NCBI RefSeq assembly: GCF_040117685.2
Contig: NZ_JBEDYP020000013.1
Span: forward strand, 278,588-342,587
Origin: Gracilimonas sp040117685
GTDB lineage: Bacteria; Bacteroidota; Rhodothermia; Balneolales; Balneolaceae
Length of the DNA: 64,000 nucleotides
Direction of reading: 5' to 3'
Positions 25,530 through 34,916 of this stretch are shown in pieces (position 1 is the stretch's first letter; each line of letters opens with the position of its first letter). A model generated the notes under the pieces. That model was not told the origin of the DNA. It did not search any database and was given only the letters and a program-made list of their open reading frames with translations. Position numbers and translations under genes: made by a program.

Positions 25530-26174
25530 ATGGCGCAGATTTTCCCCAAGTGGACAAATCAGGTTCCCCGAAAAATTTTAATTGGATTAATCGTGGTACT
25601 GAACGCAATCATTTTTGGTGTTTGGTACTTTTTCTCTCCAGAATACACTGACGTTGGCTATGCTCCGGAACAACCCGTTCCCTACAGCCACAAATTACAC
25701 GTGGACCAGCTGGGTCTCGACTGTCAGTACTGCCACACGAGCACTTTCGATTCCAAGCAGGCAAATATTCCTGCCACACAAACCTGTATGAATTGCCACA
25801 ATCAAATTAAGACCGACAGCGATAAGCTGGCGCTGGTTCGTGAGAGCTGGGAAACCGGAAAAGCTATTGAATGGGTTCGTGTACACAACCTGCCTGATTA
25901 TGCTTATTTCAATCACTCTGCCCATACCAATGTGGGAGTAGGTTGCGAAAGTTGCCACGGCAGAATTGATAAGATGGAAGTTGTATATCAGTCGGAGCCA
26001 CTTAGCATGGGCTGGTGCCTGGATTGCCATCGTGAGCCGGAAAAGTATATACGTCCCGTTGATGAAGTTACAACCATGGGGTACCAGGTTGAAAACCAGT
26101 TAGAAATTGGCCGTGAACTGGTAGATAAAAAGAATGTTCATGCTCCAACTTATTGCCAGGGTTGCCATTACTAA
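25530..26174 (+). CDS. actA: Alternative complex III subunit ActA, pentahaem cytochrome c
   Basis: A 214-residue membrane-anchored cytochrome of the quinol:cytochrome c oxidoreductase ACIII. One N-terminal helix (about residues 15-36) is followed by five CxxCH haem-binding motifs at residues 65-69, 86-90, 139-143, 163-167 and 209-213, the number known for ActA. No signal cleavage site is apparent, so the helix serves as an anchor. Its stop overlaps the actB start (TAATG), giving tight coupling. It is the first gene of a twelve-gene run to coxD and lies behind a 700-bp regulatory region. Confidence 0.97.
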   Translation: MAQIFPKWTNQVPRKILIGLIVVLNAIIFGVWYFFSPEYTDVGYAPEQPVPYSHKLHVDQLGLDCQYCHTSTFDSKQANIPATQTCMNCHNQIKTDSDKLALVRESWETGKAIEWVRVHNLPDYAYFNHSAHTNVGVGCESCHGRIDKMEVVYQSEPLSMGWCLDCHREPEKYIRPVDEVTTMGYQVENQLEIGRELVDKKNVHAPTYCQGCHY

Positions 26175-29100
26175 TGAATGATTTAGAATCTACAGATCGA
26201 CAGATGAGTGAAGAAGTGAAAGAAACTACGTATTGGAAGAGTTTAAACGAACTAGCCAATAATAAGGAATACCAGAAATTCGCCGAGCGCGAGTTTCCTG
26301 AAAATGCCACCGAACTTTCGGATGGGGTATCACGTCGTGGATTTTTGCGTGTTATGGGAGCTTCTGTAGCTCTGGCCGGACTCGCAGCTTGTCGCCGACC
26401 GGTTCAAAAGATACTTCCTTATTCCAAGCAGCCCGAAGATGTAGTGCCGGGCGTACCTTTATATTATGCAACGGCAATGCCTGTTCAGGGCAACCTGGTT
26501 GGTTTGATTGCTGAAAACCATGAAGGACGACCTACCAAGCTGGAAGGTAACGACATGCACCCGGCCAGCCGCGGAGGAACCAGTATTTTTAATCAGGCAG
26601 CTATTCTTGGCCTGTATGATCCTGATCGATCACAATCACCTTTAAAGAATGGTGACAAAGCAAGCAAAGCTGACTTTGAAGCATTCGCTCAATCTCATTT
26701 TGCAAATACCGGTCAGCGAATTGCTTTTATTTCAGAAGCCAACTCCTCTCCTACTTATAACAATATTAAGGAGCAGGCCCTTTCGAAGTTCAACAACGCA
26801 ACCTGGGTTACTTACGAGCCTTTTGGCGAAGACAATGTAGTTGAAGGTAACCGGATTGCTTTTGGCGGACGCCTGAGAACCCATTACAATTTTGAAAACG
26901 CGGATGTTGTTGTTTCTCTGAATGATGATTTCATGAGTTCAACCCACCCAAACAGTGTTGAATACGCCAAGCAGGTTTCTTCCCGACGAAAAGTGACGGA
27001 TACAGACGGTGAAATGAACCGTATCTACTCAGTGGAAGATTCTTTCTCTCTGACCGGTTCTTATGCCGACCACCGCCTCAGACTGAAAGCCAGCCAAATG
27101 GAAGCATTTACCTATGCCCTGGCGGCTGCACTTTCAACCCGAATTAACGGATTAAGTGCATTCAGCGGTTATTCCAACGAATTTTCTGATCACAAATGGA
27201 TTACTGTTCTGGCTGACGAACTGGCTGCTAATGCCGGACGCTCTGCTCTTTCAGCGGGAAGTCAGCACAAACCTGAAGTGCATGCTGCAGTTGCGGCTAT
27301 TAACAATGCTTTAGGAAACACAGGCAGCACCGTTCACTATTTAGAAGTACCACACCTTGATGAGCAAAGCAGTACTGAAGCTTTTGCTGATGTGGTTTCT
27401 GAAATGAAAGCCGGCAACATCGACACCGTTGTTATGGTGGGTGTGAACCCGGTATTCAACGCCCCGGCTGACCTTGACTTTGAAAACGCACTCTCCAATG
27501 TTGAAACTGTCGTCAACCTATCTGATTACGTTGATGAAACTTCCCTGAAGTCAACCTGGCACGTAAACCGTGCACACTTCCTGGAAGCATGGGGAGACGG
27601 ATACTCTTTTGGCGGAGCACGTTCAGTGATCCAGCCTCAAATTCGCCCTTTACATGAAGGGTTAAGCGAAATTGAATTTTTAAAAACCATCGTAACCGGC
27701 TCAATTGAATCCGGCTATGACCTTGTAAGAGATACCTTCCGGGGATATTACCGATCCGGTTTTGATAACCGATGGACCAATATCCTGCACGACGGAATTG
27801 ATACAACCGGGAACTTTAACGATGTGAATGTTCGGTTAAGCTCTGGATTTTCTTCAGCAATGAACCGTGCTACATCCAATATTTCCTCAACTTCCGGAAT
27901 GGAAGTGGTTATTCGTCCTGATGCTACTTTATATGACGGACGATATGCCAACCTTGGATGGCTTCAGGAGCTGCCTGACCCAATGACGAAAGTTACCTGG
28001 GATAACGTGGCGCTGATGAGTCCTGCTACTGCAGAGAAACTCGGAATTGAAGAAGCCGGGGCCGGACAAGATGATTACGATGTTGTAGAAATTACGGTAA
28101 ATGGCAAGAGTATTAATATTGTAGCCTGGATTCAGCCCGGCCATGTTGATGATGCCATTACCCTTACTACCGGTTATGGACGGGAAGGAATTGGCCGTGT
28201 AGCCAGTTCTTATATCGATTATACCGCAGGTGGAGTGGATGTGTATCCACTGAGAGGTACAGATAATATGCTGTATGCCTCTGCCAGCGTTTCCAAAACC
28301 GGAGACACGTACGAAATTGCCTGTGTTCAGGATCACCATAGCCTTGAAGGACGAGATATGTATCGTCAGGCTTCTATTTCTGAATACCAAGAAAATCCCG
28401 ACTTCGCTTCTTTTGCCACGGTTCATACCTATGAAGTGCCGGGCATGAAAGAAGCGGAAGAAATGGGCGAAGATGACGGACCTATTTCTCTCTTTGATGA
28501 GCAAACCTACCCCGACCATGAACCACAATGGGGAATGGCTATCGACCTGAATTCTTGTTTTGGTTGCGGAGTATGTGTGATTGCTTGTCAGTCGGAAAAC
28601 AATATCCCTGTTATCGGGAAGAAAGAAGTGAAACGCGGCCGTGAGATGCACTGGATCCGCAATGATCGCTACTATGTAGGTGATGATGCTGATTCACCAC
28701 AAGCGGTTCATCAGCCGGTTCCTTGTATGCACTGCGAGCTCGCACCATGTGAGCAGGTTTGCCCGGTTGCGGCTACCACCCACAGTGATGACGGCATGAA
28801 CCAAATGACTTATAACCGCTGTATCGGTACCCGTTACTGCGCAAATAACTGTCCTTACAAAGTTCGTCGTTTCAACTTCTTCAACTATCCAAAAGAATAC
28901 TTAACTACGGGCGACGATCCTGATATCATCCAAATGGCGATGAATCCGGAAGTAACCGTTCGGTTCCGTGGTGTGATGGAGAAATGTACGTATTGCGCTC
29001 AGCGCGTGAACCGTGCTAAAATCGAAGCCAAAAACGAAACCGGCTCTCCAAAACCGGCCGACGGCGCTGTTAAAACTGCTTGCCAGCAAGCATGCCCTGC

Positions 29101-29257
29101 CGATGCCATCTACTTCGGTGATTTAACCGACGATAACAGTGAAGTTGCGAAAATGAAGCGCAACGAACGAAACTTCCAGATGCTTGAGGAGCTTAACACG
29201 CGTCCAAGAACATCTTATATGGCTAAACTTACGAATCCAAACCCGGCTTTGGCTTAA
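26174..29257 (+). CDS. actB: Alternative complex III subunit ActB, molybdopterin-enzyme-like iron-sulfur protein
   Basis: A 1027-residue fusion of a molybdopterin-oxidoreductase-like region that binds no cofactor in ACIII and a ferredoxin domain. The start at 26174 is chosen for its TAATG overlap with actA. A Tat-type motif SRRGFLRV is at residues 53-60, followed by the hydrophobic stretch and a Cys near residue 73. The four-cluster ferredoxin part starts about residue 790 (LNSCFGCGVCVIAC) and continues with CMHCELAPCEQVCPV, CIGTRYCANNCPYKV and MEKCTYCAQR...CQQACPADAI. In known ACIII these hold three [4Fe-4S] and one [3Fe-4S] cluster on the periplasmic side, leading electrons from the quinol site in ActC to the haems. 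Confidence 0.97.
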   Translation: MNDLESTDRQMSEEVKETTYWKSLNELANNKEYQKFAEREFPENATELSDGVSRRGFLRVMGASVALAGLAACRRPVQKILPYSKQPEDVVPGVPLYYATAMPVQGNLVGLIAENHEGRPTKLEGNDMHPASRGGTSIFNQAAILGLYDPDRSQSPLKNGDKASKADFEAFAQSHFANTGQRIAFISEANSSPTYNNIKEQALSKFNNATWVTYEPFGEDNVVEGNRIAFGGRLRTHYNFENADVVVSLNDDFMSSTHPNSVEYAKQVSSRRKVTDTDGEMNRIYSVEDSFSLTGSYADHRLRLKASQMEAFTYALAAALSTRINGLSAFSGYSNEFSDHKWITVLADELAANAGRSALSAGSQHKPEVHAAVAAINNALGNTGSTVHYLEVPHLDEQSSTEAFADVVSEMKAGNIDTVVMVGVNPVFNAPADLDFENALSNVETVVNLSDYVDETSLKSTWHVNRAHFLEAWGDGYSFGGARSVIQPQIRPLHEGLSEIEFLKTIVTGSIESGYDLVRDTFRGYYRSGFDNRWTNILHDGIDTTGNFNDVNVRLSSGFSSAMNRATSNISSTSGMEVVIRPDATLYDGRYANLGWLQELPDPMTKVTWDNVALMSPATAEKLGIEEAGAGQDDYDVVEITVNGKSINIVAWIQPGHVDDAITLTTGYGREGIGRVASSYIDYTAGGVDVYPLRGTDNMLYASASVSKTGDTYEIACVQDHHSLEGRDMYRQASISEYQENPDFASFATVHTYEVPGMKEAEEMGEDDGPISLFDEQTYPDHEPQWGMAIDLNSCFGCGVCVIACQSENNIPVIGKKEVKRGREMHWIRNDRYYVGDDADSPQAVHQPVPCMHCELAPCEQVCPVAATTHSDDGMNQMTYNRCIGTRYCANNCPYKVRRFNFFNYPKEYLTTGDDPDIIQMAMNPEVTVRFRGVMEKCTYCAQRVNRAKIEAKNETGSPKPADGAVKTACQQACPADAIYFGDLTDDNSEVAKMKRNERNFQMLEELNTRPRTSYMAKLTNPNPALA

Positions 29258-29284
29258 GATATTAATCAGGAATACATCCAAAAC

Positions 29285-30712
29285 ATGAGTAAATACCAAT
29301 ACGTACCGGAACCCGCTCTTGTAAAAGGCGATCATGACTTTTCGAGCCTTACAAGATTAGTTACCGATATAAATTTACGCCCTACTCCAAAAGCATGGTA
29401 CCTGTGCATGATTGCTGCGAACGGCCTGCTTTTTGTTATGGTTGCCGCCATTGGCTACCTGATCTGGGAAGGAACTGGAATTTGGGGACTTAACAATCCC
29501 GTTGGATGGGGTTGGGCCATCATTAACTTTGTATGGTGGGTTGGTATTGGCCACGCCGGTACTCTTATTTCAGCGATTTTATTCCTCTTCCGGCAGGACT
29601 GGCGTACCGCCATTAACCGTTTTGCGGAGGCTATGACCATATTTGCCGTAATGTGTGCCGGTGTATTCCCGGCTATCCACGTTGGGCGTATTTGGGTTAT
29701 TTACTGGGTATTCCCGGTTCCAAACTCCATGGCAATGTGGCCAAACTTCAACTCTCCACTACTTTGGGACGTGTTTGCGGTATCTACCTATTTCACTGTT
29801 TCCCTTTTATTCTGGTATGTAGGACTGGTTCCTGACCTTGCAACTATCCGTGACCGTGCTACCGACAAAATCAGAAAAGTTGTATATGGAATTTTCTCTC
29901 TTGGTTGGACAGGCTCTAACCGCCACTGGTGGAATTATGAGAAGGCTTATATGATTCTGGCCGGTTTGGCTACTCCTCTGGTACTTTCGGTACACACCAT
30001 TGTATCTTTTGACTTTGCCGTTTCCATGATTCCGGGATGGCACACTACTATTTTCCCTCCTTATTTCGTGGCCGGTGCTATTTTCTCCGGTTTTGCCATG
30101 GTGCTTACCCTAATGATTGTTGCCCGTAAGATCTACGGCATGAAGGAGATCATGACCGATGATCACATGGAAAAAATGAATATTGTGATTCTGGTAACCG
30201 GTTCCATGGTAGGCTTTGCTTACATGATGGAGTTCTTCATCGCCTGGTATAGTGGCGTAGAGTACGAGAAAGCTATTTTCATGCTTCGAGCAACCGGACC
30301 TTATGCATGGGCATACTGGGCAATGATGACATGTAACGTATTGTCTCCTCAGTTTTTCTGGTCCAAGAAATTACGCCGTAGCGTTGGCTTCACCTTCTTT
30401 ATTTCTATAGTGGTGAACATCGGTATGTGGTTTGAACGATTTGTAATTACGGTAACTTCACTGGCAAACGATTACCTGCCATCAAGTTGGGATTATTATT
30501 CCCCGACCATCTGGGACGTGTTAACTTATGTTGGAACATTCGGTCTGTTTTTTACCATGTTCCTGCTGTTCCTGCGCTTCCTGCCAATGGTTGCACTTGC
30601 TGAGGTTAAAGCGGTAATCCCTCTGGCAGATCCTCACAATTACGACGAGGAAACCAAAGAATTTGAAGCTCCAAAAGTAGAAGTACCGAAACCTCAAGCT
30701 GAGAAGGTTTAA
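29285..30712 (+). CDS. actC: Alternative complex III subunit ActC, NrfD-like quinol-oxidising membrane protein
   Basis: A 475-residue NrfD/PsrC-family protein with about ten transmembrane helices. Characteristic stretches are NFVWWVGIGHAGTLISAILFL near residues 80-100 (membrane His), FAVMCAGVFPAIHVGRIW near 118-135 and PLVLSVHTIVSFDFA near 238-252. In solved ACIII structures the quinol pocket lies in ActC near conserved His and Asp residues of these helices. The gene follows actB after 27 bp and precedes actD by 4 bp. The C-terminal tail is Glu/Lys/Pro-rich and cytoplasmic. Confidence 0.96.
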   Translation: MSKYQYVPEPALVKGDHDFSSLTRLVTDINLRPTPKAWYLCMIAANGLLFVMVAAIGYLIWEGTGIWGLNNPVGWGWAIINFVWWVGIGHAGTLISAILFLFRQDWRTAINRFAEAMTIFAVMCAGVFPAIHVGRIWVIYWVFPVPNSMAMWPNFNSPLLWDVFAVSTYFTVSLLFWYVGLVPDLATIRDRATDKIRKVVYGIFSLGWTGSNRHWWNYEKAYMILAGLATPLVLSVHTIVSFDFAVSMIPGWHTTIFPPYFVAGAIFSGFAMVLTLMIVARKIYGMKEIMTDDHMEKMNIVILVTGSMVGFAYMMEFFIAWYSGVEYEKAIFMLRATGPYAWAYWAMMTCNVLSPQFFWSKKLRRSVGFTFFISIVVNIGMWFERFVITVTSLANDYLPSSWDYYSPTIWDVLTYVGTFGLFFTMFLLFLRFLPMVALAEVKAVIPLADPHNYDEETKEFEAPKVEVPKPQAEKV

Positions 30713-30716
30713 GATT

Positions 30717-31262
30717 ATGAGTACAACAGAAAAGAATGATTTATACGGCGTTATAGCCGAGTTCAGAAATCCCAAAGAACTGATTGACGTTGCAAAAACA
30801 ATGTCAAAATCAGGTTTCAGCAAGTTTGATACTTTTAGTCCTTTCCCAATTCATGGAATGGATAAAGCTATGAACCTGAAAAAGTCGAAGCTCGGATGGA
30901 TTGTAATCGGCCATGCCTGCATTGGTTTCTTTGGAGCCCTCGCCATGATGTACTATATGGCTGTAGTCGATTACCCGATGAATATCAGTGGTAAGCCGTT
31001 TTTTAACGCCCCTGCCTGGGTCCCCATCACTTTTGAATTGACAGTGCTTCTGTCTTCTTTCGGAGCTGTTTTCGGGATGTTTTTCCTGAACGGGCTTCCG
31101 AAATTGAATAATCCTCTCTTCAACGTTGAGCGATTCAAGAAAGCTACCGACGATGGTTTCTTTGCCTGTATTGAAGCTGAAGACGATCTGTTTGACGCCG
31201 AAAAGGTTAAGAATCTATTTGAAGAAGCCGGTGCTACTCACATTGAGGAAGTTTATGAATAA
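30717..31262 (+). CDS. actD: Alternative complex III subunit ActD (DUF3341)
   Basis: A 181-residue membrane subunit of ACIII. The N-terminal soluble segment (YGVIAEFRNPKELIDVAKTM, then YDTFSPFPIHGMD-like FDTFSPFPIHGMD) is typical of DUF3341. Two helices follow near residues 58-80 and 98-122, then a cytoplasmic C-terminal region ending with FEEAGATHIEEVYE. ActD stabilises the interface between ActC and the peripheral subunits. Its last codons overlap the start of actE by 8 bp. Confidence 0.95.
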   Translation: MSTTEKNDLYGVIAEFRNPKELIDVAKTMSKSGFSKFDTFSPFPIHGMDKAMNLKKSKLGWIVIGHACIGFFGALAMMYYMAVVDYPMNISGKPFFNAPAWVPITFELTVLLSSFGAVFGMFFLNGLPKLNNPLFNVERFKKATDDGFFACIEAEDDLFDAEKVKNLFEEAGATHIEEVYE

Positions 31263-32295
31263 AACGAATACTCAAATATCATTTCCAGCAATGGACATTA
31301 AGAAAATGTTTAAGATTGCGGGCATCTTTACGCTCGGAGTCACTTTATCGGCCTGCCAGGGACAGCTTTCTGAAAAGCCTCCTGTTCACCCTAACATGAA
31401 TATGGACCAGCAGCCGAGAGTAGAAGCACAAGAAGAGAATAACTTTTTTGCAGATGGACGCGCTATGCGTCAACCGGTAGAAGGAACTGTAGCCCGTGGT
31501 TTAGCGAAAACTGATCTCGCTTATTATGAAGGGGTTGATGAGAACGGCGATTTTATAGATTATATCCCGGTTGACCTCACCAAATCCTTCCTTTACAGAG
31601 GTAAAGAACGCTACGAAATTTATTGTACACCCTGCCACGGACAAACCGGTGCAGGTGATGGTATCATTATGGAAGGGAATTACGGTTATGTACCGGCTCC
31701 TTCCTATCACGACCAAAGGGTAAGAGACTTATCAGACGGTGAGTTGTATTCCGCGATTTATAACGGCGTACGAACCATGCCTTCCTATTCCACACAGGTT
31801 CCTGTTGAAGACCGATGGGCGATTGTGGCCTACATCCGGGCTTTACAGGAAAGCCAGAACATCAACGAGCAGGACATTCAGGAATATCCGGTTGATGTTG
31901 ACGCTATGAAGACAGCGTTTACTGCTGAGCAAGCAAAAAAAGATTCAATTGCCGCTGCACGAGCTCCTGAAGATGCGCCGCAGCCGACTGTAGACCTGGG
32001 TAAAGAAGTAATTACAGCCAATGGATGTGCTGCCTGTCATAATGAAGACGGCACGCCCGGTGGTATCGGGCCAACATGGGCCGGGCTTTTTGGTAGTGAA
32101 GGAGAGGTAATAACAGCAGATGGCGAAACCATCACCATTACTAAAGATGAAGACTACATTCGTGAGTCTATTGTTGCTCCTGAAGCTGCTAAACCTGTTG
32201 ATTACGCTCAGGGTGTAATGGCTTCTTACAGCTACCTCGCCGATCATGAAATTGAGTCGATCGTACTGTACATCAAAAATCTATCTGAAAACTAA
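31255..32295 (+). CDS. actE: Alternative complex III subunit ActE, lipoprotein with two cytochrome c domains
   Basis: A 346-residue protein from the ATG overlapping actD; a second Met at 31291 would give a shorter leader and may be the true start. A lipobox LSAC places the lipidated Cys at residue 34. The first haem motif CTPCH is at 124-128, in the usual ActE domain with Met-containing GVRTMPSY. A second motif CAACH is at 258-262, in an additional C-terminal domain with GGIGPTWAGLFG and YIRESI. This second domain strongly resembles the C-terminal cytochrome domain of CoxB in the same operon. ActE in described complexes is a mono-haem lipoprotein, so the extra domain is notable; it may hand electrons to the caa3 oxidase. 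Confidence 0.94.
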   Translation: MNKTNTQISFPAMDIKKMFKIAGIFTLGVTLSACQGQLSEKPPVHPNMNMDQQPRVEAQEENNFFADGRAMRQPVEGTVARGLAKTDLAYYEGVDENGDFIDYIPVDLTKSFLYRGKERYEIYCTPCHGQTGAGDGIIMEGNYGYVPAPSYHDQRVRDLSDGELYSAIYNGVRTMPSYSTQVPVEDRWAIVAYIRALQESQNINEQDIQEYPVDVDAMKTAFTAEQAKKDSIAAARAPEDAPQPTVDLGKEVITANGCAACHNEDGTPGGIGPTWAGLFGSEGEVITADGETITITKDEDYIRESIVAPEAAKPVDYAQGVMASYSYLADHEIESIVLYIKNLSEN

Positions 32296-32320
32296 GAACT
32301 TTGCTTAATACACTTACACA

Positions 32321-33532
32321 ATGAGTCATAAGCCTACAATAACAGATTCTTTACAATTTCCAGCCGACAGCAAAGTTCCTCGTGCCCTATTCGGTGTTGG
32401 CGCCGTTGGCCTGATTGCCAGTCTTGTTGGCTACTTTTTAGATGCCGACCAATTCTTCTTTTCGTACCTGGTTAGCTTTGTCTTTTTTACCGGAATAGCA
32501 CTTGCAGCCATTATTATGGTGATGCTTCATCACATAACCCGCTCAAGCTGGGGCGTTGTTTTCCGACGTATTTCAGAGTCTTTTTCTGCTAACTTCTGGA
32601 TATGGGCCATCTTTGTGATTCCTGTAATTCTTGGAATACATAACCTCTATCACTGGAGTCATGGTGAGTTATTCGACCCAAGCTCTCCCTATTATGACAA
32701 GATTATTAAAGGGAAATCAGCTTACCTGAATACTCCTTTCTTTATTGCACGGCAGTTTATCTACTTTGCCATCTGGGGATATCTCGGATATAAGCTGCAC
32801 AAAGTGTCTGTTCAGATGGACAAAACCAAAGACTGGGGTCTAAGCAGCCTGCTTCGTAAAGTAAGTGCTCCGGGTATTCCATTGTTTGCACTGTCTGTTG
32901 CATTTGCAAGTTTCGACTGGTTGATGTCTCTTGACCCGCACTGGTTTTCAACTATGTTCGGAGTGTACTTTTTTGCCATTAGTTTCCAGGCGTTCTGGCC
33001 TGTTATGATCCTGCTTGTGTTCTTTATGCAGAGCAAAGGGATTTTGAAAAACACCATTCGTCAGGTACATATTTATGACCTGGGTGCCTGGTTCTTCGCC
33101 TTCACCGTTTTCTATGCTTACATCGCATTCAGTCAGTTTTTACTTATTTATTATGCAAACCTTCCTGAAGAAACTCTGTGGTACTTCCACCGATTGGAAG
33201 GCAGCTGGAAATACATTGCATATAGTTTGTTGATCTTCCGTTTTGCCCTGCCATTCCTGGTATTGCTTAACCGTGAAGCCAAGAAGAACCGAATGGTTTT
33301 AGGCGTTGTATCAGCGATCGTACTCATTATTCACTTTGCAGAAATCTACTGGATTGCCATGCCGGTGTTGTTTGATCACGGTATTAACTTCAGCTGGATG
33401 GATATCACTACTTTCCTTGGATTGGGAGGTATTTTCTTTGGACTTTTCTTTAACACATTCAAGAAACACGACATGGTGCCTAAGAATGATCCAAAACTGG
33501 AAGACTGCCTGTCCAAATCGTATCACCAATAA
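32321..33532 (+). CDS. actF: Alternative complex III subunit ActF, second NrfD-like membrane protein
   Basis: A 403-residue polytopic protein, a diverged relative of ActC with about ten helices. Visible hallmarks are IIMVMLHHITRSSWGVVFRR near residues 65-84, AIFVIPVILGIHNLYHWSH near 95-113 and the segment ASFDWLMSLDPHWFSTMFGV near 195-214. ActF does not oxidise quinol in known ACIII and may contribute to proton movement or stability. It follows actE after 25 bp and is followed after 12 bp by a small HTH-plus-anchor gene. Confidence 0.95.
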   Translation: MSHKPTITDSLQFPADSKVPRALFGVGAVGLIASLVGYFLDADQFFFSYLVSFVFFTGIALAAIIMVMLHHITRSSWGVVFRRISESFSANFWIWAIFVIPVILGIHNLYHWSHGELFDPSSPYYDKIIKGKSAYLNTPFFIARQFIYFAIWGYLGYKLHKVSVQMDKTKDWGLSSLLRKVSAPGIPLFALSVAFASFDWLMSLDPHWFSTMFGVYFFAISFQAFWPVMILLVFFMQSKGILKNTIRQVHIYDLGAWFFAFTVFYAYIAFSQFLLIYYANLPEETLWYFHRLEGSWKYIAYSLLIFRFALPFLVLLNREAKKNRMVLGVVSAIVLIIHFAEIYWIAMPVLFDHGINFSWMDITTFLGLGGIFFGLFFNTFKKHDMVPKNDPKLEDCLSKSYHQ

Positions 33533-33544
33533 TCGAATTTACCG

Positions 33545-34075
33545 ATGTCAGAAAAGTTTAGCTCAGAATTTAAAGCAAAAGTAGCACTCGAAGCTGTAGC
33601 TCAGGGACGTTCTGTGATTGAGAAAATTGCTCAAAAGCATGACGTTTCAGAAGATGATGTAGTTGAATGGGCCGCTCAGCTTCAGGATGAAGCTTCCCGG
33701 ATTTTTACCACTGAAACAGCTCACGCTGATGTGGCCGAGGTTGAGGAAGTTGATATCACCACTGAAAACGAAGAGTTTGCAGGTGCCGTAGAACACGGCG
33801 TAATGAGTGACAACCTCAACTACAGCAAATTGATATTCTGGTCTACCCTGGGAACATCACTCGTTATTATTTTTGTTATCGGTTTAGTTTATTTTTCTCA
33901 ATACAGCCTTTTTGAAGCTCAAAAACAGGTATCAGCCCAGAGCGGTTATTCAGAAATACAAGAGCTAAAAGCTGAACAAGATCAAGAGCTGAATAGCTTT
34001 GGCGTGGTTGACCTTGAAGAAGGTATTTACAGAATTCCTATTGACAGCGCTATTAGTAGAATAGCCACAGACTGA
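33545..34075 (+). CDS. Membrane-anchored protein with transposase-type helix-turn-helix domain
   Basis: A 176-residue protein of mixed architecture. Residues 4-48 (FSSEFKAKVALEAV, then KIAQKHDVSEDDVVEWAAQL) look like the helix-turn-helix of IS3-type transposase OrfA proteins. An acidic linker with many Glu/Val follows (residues 56-90). One transmembrane helix lies near residues 96-118 (LIFWSTLGTSLVIIFVIGLV). The C-terminal region (about 119-176) is predicted to face the periplasm and ends GIYRIPIDSAISRIA. It lies between actF (12-bp gap) and sco (10-bp gap) in the same direction, so it is expressed with the respiratory genes. Function is unknown: an accessory ACIII/oxidase subunit is the simplest reading. 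Confidence 0.75.
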   Translation: MSEKFSSEFKAKVALEAVAQGRSVIEKIAQKHDVSEDDVVEWAAQLQDEASRIFTTETAHADVAEVEEVDITTENEEFAGAVEHGVMSDNLNYSKLIFWSTLGTSLVIIFVIGLVYFSQYSLFEAQKQVSAQSGYSEIQELKAEQDQELNSFGVVDLEEGIYRIPIDSAISRIATD

Positions 34076-34085
34076 CACCAACATC

Positions 34086-34916
34086 ATGAGACGTTTTACA
34101 CTGTTAGCAATTAGCATGCTCGCAGTGTTTCTGACTTCACAATCTGCCCATGCGCAGGTAAATCGTGAAACACCGGATGCGCTGCAAGATCTCGGTATTG
34201 ATGAGCATTTGGGAGACTTTATCCCTCTTGATGCCAGGTTTGCCACCTCCGAAGGAGATAGTGTAGAGCTTGGTGATTTACTGGAAGAAGGAAAACCTGT
34301 TTTATTGAACCCCTTATATTATGAATGCCCGATGCTATGCGGGCTTGTGATAGACGGGGTCATTACTGTTGTAGATGAGCTGGCCTGGAAACCCGGCAAA
34401 GAATTTATTGTAATCTCAATCAGCATTGATCCTGAAGAAGATGCTGAACTGGCAGCTAAGTCGAAGGAAAATTACCTGGCCGGCATGGACTCCACCACCA
34501 AAGCAGGGTGGCACTTCCTCACCGGTAAAAAAGATCAGATTGACAAGGTAATTGAAGCCGTTGGATTTGAGTACAAAGAAATTGAAAAAACCGGAGAGTT
34601 TGCCCATAGTGCGGCAATCATGCTCCTGAGTCCGGAAGGCAAGATAACCCGTTATTTATACGGTATCTCCTACGACTCATTCAATGTTCGCAGTGCCTTG
34701 TATGAATCTGCGGACGGAAAGATTGGTAACACCGTCGATAAACTTGTGATGTACTGTTATCAATACGATCCGGACTCCGGCAGTTATGCGCCGGTAGCAA
34801 TTAATATTATGAAGCTTGGCGGCTTGGCTACACTGATAATTCTCGGTATATTCCTCGGCGTGCTTTGGCTTCGCGAAAAACGCAAAAAACCAACCTCAAA
34901 AACTGAATTTAACTAA
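34086..34916 (+). CDS. SCO1/SenC copper chaperone for cytochrome oxidase
   Basis: A 276-residue exported thioredoxin-fold protein that helps assemble the CuA centre of subunit II. The signal peptide ends near AHAQ (residues 21-24). The copper motif YYECPMLCGLV gives Cys81 and Cys85, and the third ligand His174 lies in GEFAHSAAIML. Unlike classical SCO1, which is anchored by its N-terminus, this protein also has a C-terminal helix near residues 244-262 followed by basic residues. That topology is seen in relatives linked to ACIII operons. Its stop codon overlaps the coxB start (TAATG). Confidence 0.94.
   Translation: MRRFTLLAISMLAVFLTSQSAHAQVNRETPDALQDLGIDEHLGDFIPLDARFATSEGDSVELGDLLEEGKPVLLNPLYYECPMLCGLVIDGVITVVDELAWKPGKEFIVISISIDPEEDAELAAKSKENYLAGMDSTTKAGWHFLTGKKDQIDKVIEAVGFEYKEIEKTGEFAHSAAIMLLSPEGKITRYLYGISYDSFNVRSALYESADGKIGNTVDKLVMYCYQYDPDSGSYAPVAINIMKLGGLATLIILGIFLGVLWLREKRKKPTSKTEFN

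Noticed and set aside
31126..31254. A 43-residue N-terminal extension of ActE
   Set aside because: It lies fully inside actD in another frame and would move the lipoprotein signal away from the N-terminus.
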